Positions 58,941-64,000 of a stretch of 64,000 nucleotides of DNA are shown here, piece by piece. The number at the start of each line of letters is the position of its first letter. The first letter of the stretch is position 1. The notes under the pieces were generated by a model. The model searched no databases, was not told the DNA's origin, and saw nothing but the letters and a program-made list of their open reading frames with translations. The stretch covers positions 1 through 64,000 of the forward strand of contig CAMLGZ010000014.1 of NCBI GenBank assembly GCA_946479745.1. The letters run 5' to 3'. Both the position numbers and the translations under genes were made by a program. The DNA is from an uncultured Pseudoxanthomonas sp. Lineage in GTDB: Bacteria; Pseudomonadota; Gammaproteobacteria; Xanthomonadales; Xanthomonadaceae.

Positions 58941-60830
58941 TCAGGAAATCACGCGCCTTGCCGCGTCCAGCAAGGTTCCCGATTCGACCAGTCGCACGAT
59001 CGCGGCCACTTCGCCGTCCATCGCGCGATCGCGATCCAGGAAAGGTATTTCCGCGCGCAGCACCGCATGCGCCGCAGCCACCGCGTGCCCAGGATGGAAC
59101 TCTTCCGAATGCGCCAGCTCCGCACGCAGGCCTTCGACCTCGTCCAGGAAAGCCGGGTCGTTCGCAGGCGTGCCGCCTTGCACCTTGACCGCGAAAGCCG
59201 CCGCATCGGCGCGCGCGGAAAGATCCCGCGCCGCGTTGATCATGTCGCGACGCAGATCCAATGCCTGCGCCGCGGTGTACAGCTCCAGCGCCAGCACCTT
59301 GGTCAGTTCGCGGGTCATCGCCAGCACCTGGCGCGCCTCGTTGGCACCCATCGACACGTGGTCTTCGGCGTTGGCGCTGGTGGGAATGGAGAACACCGAA
59401 GCCGGATGCGCGCGGCTGGCCAGGTCGTTGACGATGGCCGCGGCGGTGTATTGCACGATCATGTGGCCCGACTCGGTGCCGTCTTCGTTGCCGATCAGGA
59501 AGGCCGGCAAGCCGTCGTTGGTGGCCGGATCGACCAGCTTGTTGAGCCGGCGTTCGCTGATCGATGCCAGCACCGGGATGGAAGCTTTCACGTAACTCAT
59601 CGCCAGCGCCAGCGGCATGCCGTGGAAGTGGCCAGCCGAGATGACCTGTTCTTCCACATGCGCGGCATCGGCCTTGTCGGGAAACACCAGCGGATTGTCG
59701 GTCACCGAGTTCAGTTCGATTTCCAGCACGCGCTTGGCCTGCGCCACCGCATCGCGCACCGCGCCGTGCACCTGCGGGATGCAACGCAGCGAATAACTGT
59801 CCTGCGGCTGATGCTTCTTGCCGCCGCGGAAGGGACGGAAGCGCTGGTAGAACTTTTCGCGGCCATGGCGCTGATCGGTAGGCACCCAGTCCCAGCCGAT
59901 GTCGAAACGCAGTGCGCGCGAGGCGTCGGTATCCCAGCTGTGCGGCAGCCATTGCTTGAACTTTGGCACCAGATGGTAAGGAATATCGGCCAGCGTGGAT
60001 CCGGACAACAGGTCGCGCAGGCGCGAAGCCACGTGCACCTGGCCCGGATGCGGACGCAAGGCATGCACTTCTTCGGCGAAGGCGCCCAGACGGCCGGCGA
60101 AAGCATCCAGCGTCATCGCTGCGGCAAGATCGGCGGTATCCAGCAATGCGTCGAGCTTGTGCACGGCCAGCACGCCCATCGCCAGCATCTGCGCGGTGCC
60201 GTTGTTCAATGCCAGGCCTTCCTTGTAGGAAAGCTTCACCGGCGTCAGGCCCGCACGTTGCAGCGCCAGCGCGCCGGGCATGCGTTCGCCTTCCAAAAAA
60301 GCTTCGCCGCCGCCCAGCAATACCAGCGCCAGATGCGAGAGCGGCGCCAGGTCGCCCGAGGCGCCGACCGATCCCAGCTCCGGCACCACCGGCACGATGC
60401 CGGCGTTGAACATCGCCGTCAGCGCTTCCAGTGTCTGCACGCGGATACCGGAATGGCCGCGCAACAACGTGTTGATGCGGATGCCCAGCATGGCGCGCAC
60501 CACTTCCGGCGCCATCGGCTCGCCCACGCACACGGCATGGGTGATGATCAGGTTGTGCTGCAGCTCTTCGTGCAGAGAGCGACCGGATTTCACCGCGCCC
60601 GGCAATTCGTCGCGCAGCGGATGGGCGCCCAGCAATTTGTCGGCATTGCTGCCGAAGCCGGTGGAGACGCCGTAAATGGGTTCTTCGCGGCGCACCTGTT
60701 CGGCAAGGAAATCGGCGGCGCGCGCCACCGCTTTCAAAGCTTGCGGGTCCAGGCCGATGCTGGCGCCATAGGCGATTTCGACCAGCTGGTCGCGGGTCAG
60801 GGATTGTCCATCCAGACGAATGGGTTTCAT
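58941..60830 (-). CDS. Histidine/aromatic amino acid ammonia-lyase family protein, enlarged
   Basis: 629 residues, against about 510 for HutH. MIO-forming triad Ala157-Ser158-Gly159 in ELGSVGASGDLAPLSH; Tyr53 in YGVSTGFG; NGTAQMLA; and SYSLRCIPQVHG, so the active site looks intact. The residue pair after the LQHNLI helix is Thr-His, nearer to the Ser-His of histidine ammonia-lyases than to phenylalanine or tyrosine types. An insert of about 55 residues (around 279-341, Trp- and Arg-rich, with WDWVPTDQRHGREKFYQRF-type sequence) has no counterpart in HutH. The ATG overlaps the hisS stop by one base (TGATG). No other hut gene is present. Confidence 0.85.
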   Translation of the reverse strand: MKPIRLDGQSLTRDQLVEIAYGASIGLDPQALKAVARAADFLAEQVRREEPIYGVSTGFGSNADKLLGAHPLRDELPGAVKSGRSLHEELQHNLIITHAVCVGEPMAPEVVRAMLGIRINTLLRGHSGIRVQTLEALTAMFNAGIVPVVPELGSVGASGDLAPLSHLALVLLGGGEAFLEGERMPGALALQRAGLTPVKLSYKEGLALNNGTAQMLAMGVLAVHKLDALLDTADLAAAMTLDAFAGRLGAFAEEVHALRPHPGQVHVASRLRDLLSGSTLADIPYHLVPKFKQWLPHSWDTDASRALRFDIGWDWVPTDQRHGREKFYQRFRPFRGGKKHQPQDSYSLRCIPQVHGAVRDAVAQAKRVLEIELNSVTDNPLVFPDKADAAHVEEQVISAGHFHGMPLALAMSYVKASIPVLASISERRLNKLVDPATNDGLPAFLIGNEDGTESGHMIVQYTAAAIVNDLASRAHPASVFSIPTSANAEDHVSMGANEARQVLAMTRELTKVLALELYTAAQALDLRRDMINAARDLSARADAAAFAVKVQGGTPANDPAFLDEVEGLRAELAHSEEFHPGHAVAAAHAVLRAEIPFLDRDRAMDGEVAAIVRLVESGTLLDAARRVIS

Positions 60831-62293
60831 CAGCGGCCCGCCAGTGCGCGAGTCTGCTCGAGCTCGACGCGCAGTGCGGAAGCGAGCTGATCGCGGGTAG
60901 TCTCGAACTGCTGCTCGCGCGCCAGGTCCTTCACCGTGACCACACCGCGCGCCAATTCATCCTCACCGGCAAGCACCACGAAACGGATGCCCGCCCGCGA
61001 GGCGTACTGGAACTGCTTGCCCAGCTTCTTCGGTTCCATCTGCACTTCCGTATTGATACCGCCCGCGCGCAGCCGCCGCGCTATGTCCAGCGATTCGGTA
61101 AGTTGGTTCTCTTCCATCAAGGCCACCATCGCCTGCACCGAACTTTCGTCCACGCCCGCCACCAGCCCCGCTTCGCGGAGCTGCCAGAACAGGCGGGTCA
61201 GGCCGATGGAAATACCCACACCCGGCAGCTTCGATTTGCTGTAGTGGCTGGCGAGATCTTCATAGCGCCCGCCCGAACAGATGGAACCGATCTGCGGGTA
61301 ATCGTCGAGGAAGGTTTCGTAAACGGTACCGGTGTAATAATCGAGGCCGCGCGCGATCGACAAGTCGACCTGATAACGAGACCGTTCGATGCCCAGCTGG
61401 CTCAACATCACAATGACCTCGGCCAGCTCGTTCACGCCCTGCTTCAAACTCTCCGGCCATTGACCGTCGAAGACGGTTTCCAGGCTCTTCAACAGCATCA
61501 GGTCCGGATCGGTAGCCGCCGTCAATTGCGGCAAGCCCTGGGCCAGGTTCCTGGCGCAGATATCCAGGTCTTCGAGGCGCGCTTCAGGACGGCAGGAATC
61601 GAACAGCGCGTAGAGCAATCGGGCTACGTCTTCCGGTGACATGCCCCGGTCGAGAAGCGCCTGATTCGTAGCGCTCCGGCCGCGCTTGTCGGTCTTGTCG
61701 ACCTCGCGCAGAATCTCGGCCTGGAGATCGGATTCGACGATGCCGAGCACGTCGAGGATCCCACGCAGCAGCTTGCGATTATTGAGTCGAATGGTGAACG
61801 CGCCGATCGCCAGCTCGGAAAACACGCTGTGTATCACCGCCGGTATCTCGGCATCGAAACGGATGCTCAGCGCATCCTTGCCGACCACATCGATGTCGCA
61901 CTGGTAGAACTCGCGAAAACGGCCGCGCTGGGCGCGCTCGCCGCGGTATACGCGCTGGATCTGGTATCGGCGGAACGGGAAGGCCAACTCGTGCTCGTGT
62001 TCGGCCACGTAGCGCGCCAGCGGCACGGTCAGATCGAAGCGAAGCGCGAGCTCAGGCAATCCTTCTCCAGCCTTTTCGAGCGCACCGGTCGACTGCGCGA
62101 AATACACCTGCCGCTCGGTTTCCCCGCCCGACTTGGTCAGCAGCACCTCGGACAGCTCGAATACCGGCGTCTCCACCGGCAGGAAGCCGAACCGCTCGTA
62201 GTTGCGGCGGATCGTGTCCAGCATGCGCTGGAAGGCGATCTGGTCGCGGGGCAACAGCTCCATGACCCCTGGCGGCGTGCGCGGCTTGATCAA
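60830..62293 (-). CDS. hisS: Histidine--tRNA ligase (TTG start)
   Basis: 487 residues from a TTG at 62293, which has a well-placed aggag upstream and matches the usual start ([15 protein letters not shown]). The frame is open to 62347 but without support. Class II synthetase: motif 2 region [20 protein letters not shown], histidine-specific [11 protein letters not shown] and motif 3 [15 protein letters not shown]-terminal anticodon domain follows ([15 protein letters not shown]). It charges tRNA-His and is coupled to the ammonia-lyase gene downstream. Confidence 0.95.
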   Translation of the reverse strand: MIKPRTPPGVMELLPRDQIAFQRMLDTIRRNYERFGFLPVETPVFELSEVLLTKSGGETERQVYFAQSTGALEKAGEGLPELALRFDLTVPLARYVAEHEHELAFPFRRYQIQRVYRGERAQRGRFREFYQCDIDVVGKDALSIRFDAEIPAVIHSVFSELAIGAFTIRLNNRKLLRGILDVLGIVESDLQAEILREVDKTDKRGRSATNQALLDRGMSPEDVARLLYALFDSCRPEARLEDLDICARNLAQGLPQLTAATDPDLMLLKSLETVFDGQWPESLKQGVNELAEVIVMLSQLGIERSRYQVDLSIARGLDYYTGTVYETFLDDYPQIGSICSGGRYEDLASHYSKSKLPGVGISIGLTRLFWQLREAGLVAGVDESSVQAMVALMEENQLTESLDIARRLRAGGINTEVQMEPKKLGKQFQYASRAGIRFVVLAGEDELARGVVTVKDLAREQQFETTRDQLASALRVELEQTRALAGR

Positions 62294-62391
62294 GCGGGAA
62301 ACTCCTGGATGGCGGCCGCGGAGCGGCCAATGACGGCAAGCCGCCATTTTAGCGGCTGAACGGCCGAAGCAGGCGGGCGCGTGCGCGCTAC

Positions 62392-62421
62392 TTGCCCCGA
62401 TGGGGGGCGACTGAATACAAT
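62392..62421 (+). promoter_or_regulatory. Promoter of tRNA-Pro
   Basis: ttgccc (62392-62397), 18-bp spacer, tacaat (62416-62421, 5 of 6), followed by a GC-rich acgcgg discriminator typical of growth-rate controlled tRNA promoters. Confidence 0.6.
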
Positions 62422-62433
62422 ACGCGGCTTCAT

Positions 62434-62510
<77 letters not shown>

Positions 62511-62521
62511 AGAAGACCAAT

Positions 62522-62544
62522 AACCGGCCCCGCGCCGGTTTTTT
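62522..62544 (+). terminator. Rho-independent terminator after tRNA-Pro
   Basis: Stem aaccggc/gccggtt with a 5-nt loop ends in six T, 11 bp after the tRNA CCA. Confidence 0.9.
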
Positions 62545-62551
62545 GTTGCCC

Positions 62552-63805
62552 TCAGGGCAGGTTCCGGGTCTGGCCGCTGCCGCGCACCACGAAACGCTCC
62601 ACAGTCAGCGCTTCCAGCCCCATCGGGCCATAGGCATGCAGGCGGGTGGTGGAAATGCCGATCTCGGCCCCCAGTCCCAGCTCGCCGCCGTCGGAAAAGC
62701 GCGAGGAAGCGTTCACCATCACTACCGCCGAACGCAGCGACTGCACGAAACGTTCCGCATTGCCCTCGTCCCGGGTGGCGATGACCTCGGTATGGTCCGA
62801 ACCGTATCGGCGGATATGGGCAATGGCCTCATCCAGGCTGTCAACGACCCGCACGGCGATCACCAGATCCAGGAATTCGGCGGCGTAGTCCTCTTCGGTG
62901 ACCGGTTTCGCTGCCTCCATGAACCCAATGCTGCGTGCGTCGGCCCGCACCTCCACTCCCCGTTCCGCCAGCGCCGCCGCGGCAGCGGGAAGGAAATCGC
63001 CGGCGATATCCGCGTGCACCAGCAGCGTTTCCAGAGAGTTGCAGGCGCTGGGGCGCGATACCTTGCCGTCGATCAGCAGGCGCAAGGCGAGGTCCGGATC
63101 GGCGCTGGCATCCACGAACAAATGGCAAACGCCTTTGTAGTGCTTGATGACCGGCACGCGCGCGTGTTCGGCGACGAAACGGATCAGACCTTCGCCACCG
63201 CGTGGGATAGCCAGATCGATGATGTCGGTCAGCTGCAGCATCTCAAGCATGGTTTCCCGGCGCAGGTCGGTGACCAGGGTCAAGGCCGCATCCGGCAACC
63301 CCGCGTCGCGCAGCGCGCGCTTCAGCGCGGCGGCGATGGCGGTGTTGGAATGAATGGCTTCGGAGCCCCCACGCAGCATCACGCCGTTGCCGGCCTTCAG
63401 GCAGAGCGCCGCAGCGTCGGCGGTGACGTTGGGGCGCGCCTCGTAGATCATCGCGATCACGCCCAGCGGCGTTCGCACGCGTTCGATGGCGATGCCATTG
63501 GGCCGGGTTTCCCTGCGGGTCACCTGTCCGACCGGATCGGGAAGCTCGGCGACCTCGCGCAATGCATCCGCAATGACCGTCAGTCCCTTGGCGTCCAGCT
63601 TGAGCCTGTCGAACATGGCGCCGCCGATACCTTTGGCCGTAGCGGCCTCCAGATCCTCGCGGTTGGCTTGCAGGATCGGAGCTTCATCCGCTTCCAAGGC
63701 CGCGGCCATCGCGCGCAGCAGATCGTTCTTCGCGGAAGTAGGCAACTGCGCGATGTGCCGGGCGGCGTCGCGGCAGGCTACGGCTTGGGATCTGATGTCG
63801 CTCAT
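62552..63805 (-). CDS. proA: Gamma-glutamyl phosphate reductase
   Basis: 417 residues, standard length. Aldehyde-dehydrogenase-like: [30 protein letters not shown], the catalytic Cys in [14 protein letters not shown], and [21 protein letters not shown] near the end. It reduces glutamyl phosphate to the semialdehyde in proline synthesis. The 3' end of proB lies upstream after a 130-bp gap containing an inverted repeat. Confidence 0.96.
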   Translation of the reverse strand: MSDIRSQAVACRDAARHIAQLPTSAKNDLLRAMAAALEADEAPILQANREDLEAATAKGIGGAMFDRLKLDAKGLTVIADALREVAELPDPVGQVTRRETRPNGIAIERVRTPLGVIAMIYEARPNVTADAAALCLKAGNGVMLRGGSEAIHSNTAIAAALKRALRDAGLPDAALTLVTDLRRETMLEMLQLTDIIDLAIPRGGEGLIRFVAEHARVPVIKHYKGVCHLFVDASADPDLALRLLIDGKVSRPSACNSLETLLVHADIAGDFLPAAAAALAERGVEVRADARSIGFMEAAKPVTEEDYAAEFLDLVIAVRVVDSLDEAIAHIRRYGSDHTEVIATRDEGNAERFVQSLRSAVVMVNASSRFSDGGELGLGAEIGISTTRLHAYGPMGLEALTVERFVVRGSGQTRNLP

Positions 63806-63845
63806 GCATGCATTCCTGTTTTACCGGCCATCCGGGCGTTTTCTT

Positions 63846-63939
63846 GTGGGAGCTGCGTAAGCTGCGACCCGGAGAAATCGGCCCTCCGGAAAAAATCCGG
63901 AAATTCATGAACCAAGGTCGCAGCTTACGCAGCTCCTAC
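63846..63939. repeat. Inverted repeat, gtgggagctgcgtaagctg family
   Basis: Arms 63846-63869 and 63916-63939 are 24-bp inverted copies with one mismatch, between proB and proA. The right arm contains the TAG stop of proB (63936-63938). The middle holds another short palindrome (tccggaaaaaatccgga). Confidence 0.9.
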
Positions 63940-64000
63940 AAAAGCACCAGGTCGTCCCGGTGGATCACGTTCTCGCCGTAGTTGTAGCCGAGTATGGATT
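63936..64000 (-). CDS. proB: Glutamate 5-kinase, C-terminal end only (cut by the window)
   Basis: The last 21 codons on the minus strand read SILGYNYGENVIHRDDLVLL then TAG, matching the end of the PUA domain of glutamate 5-kinase (usually ...EVIHRDNLVL). Position directly upstream of proA supports it. The rest of the gene lies outside the window. Too short to judge anything else. Confidence 0.8.
   Translation of the reverse strand, partial: SILGYNYGENVIHRDDLVLL

Noticed and set aside
58925..58946. Bidirectional terminator between the convergent membrane-protein and lyase genes
   Set aside because: There is a short palindrome (tgactg/cagtca), but it has no T run on either side and overlaps a stop codon.
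59067..60890. 607-residue + strand open frame
   Set aside because: Antisense to the ammonia-lyase gene and full of His/Arg/Gln runs; shadow.

Overview
The window looks like chromosomal DNA of a high-GC gammaproteobacterium of the Xanthomonadaceae/Lysobacteraceae (Xanthomonas, Lysobacter, Stenotrophomonas relatives). The grounds are: the histidine operon in the order hisG-D-C-B-H-A-F-IE behind a TrpR-like YerC/HisR gene; several families of long paired-palindrome (REP-type) intergenic repeats with a REP-associated tyrosine transposase; and protein sequences of xanthomonad type. The genus cannot be fixed from the window. No phage, plasmid, CRISPR array or rRNA was seen.

Layout. 1-8.9 kb: a 182-bp tandem repeat, a DUF2058 gene, a coupled pair of secreted proteins of unknown function, a fused isobutyryl-CoA mutase (icmF) carrying an in-frame intergenic repeat, then a TetR/hydrolase pair. 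9-33 kb: mostly leucine and branched-chain catabolism on the + strand: leucine dehydrogenase, isovaleryl-CoA dehydrogenase, thiolase, methylcrotonyl-CoA carboxylase beta (liuB), methylglutaconyl-CoA hydratase (liuC), methylcrotonyl-CoA carboxylase alpha (liuD), HMG-CoA lyase (liuE) and an HSD10-like dehydrogenase. This set is interrupted by a subtilase, two alanine-rich lipoproteins, a bactofilin/zinc-ribbon pair, a RAYT flanked by REPs, feoAB on the other strand, and an AT-richer DUF559 gene bounded by perfect 40-bp inverted repeats. A PAS-GGDEF-EAL protein and an acetyltransferase are translationally coupled to the end of the liu operon.

33-48.6 kb: EfpL, a DUF2388/DUF4105 secreted pair, a D-2-hydroxyglutarate-dehydrogenase-like flavoprotein divergent from serA, a NUDIX gene, two tandem APC amino-acid permeases, methionine salvage genes mtnB-mtnD-mtnC (mtnC apparently with a CTG start) coupled to a DMT exporter, a YdeI-like protein and a secreted phosphoesterase. 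48.7-56.4 kb: the complete his operon on the minus strand. 56.4-64 kb: a 7TM-DISM diguanylate cyclase, a small membrane protein, hisS coupled to an enlarged histidine ammonia-lyase-like gene, tRNA-Pro(CGG), proA and the 3' end of proB.

The strongest leads outside standard annotation are the DUF559 inverted-repeat cassette that supplies both the end of its own protein and the Shine-Dalgarno of liuD; the intergenic repeat translated within IcmF; repeat arms that donate stop codons to four genes; the hisS-HAL coupling; and a terminator-like hairpin in the leader of leucine dehydrogenase.
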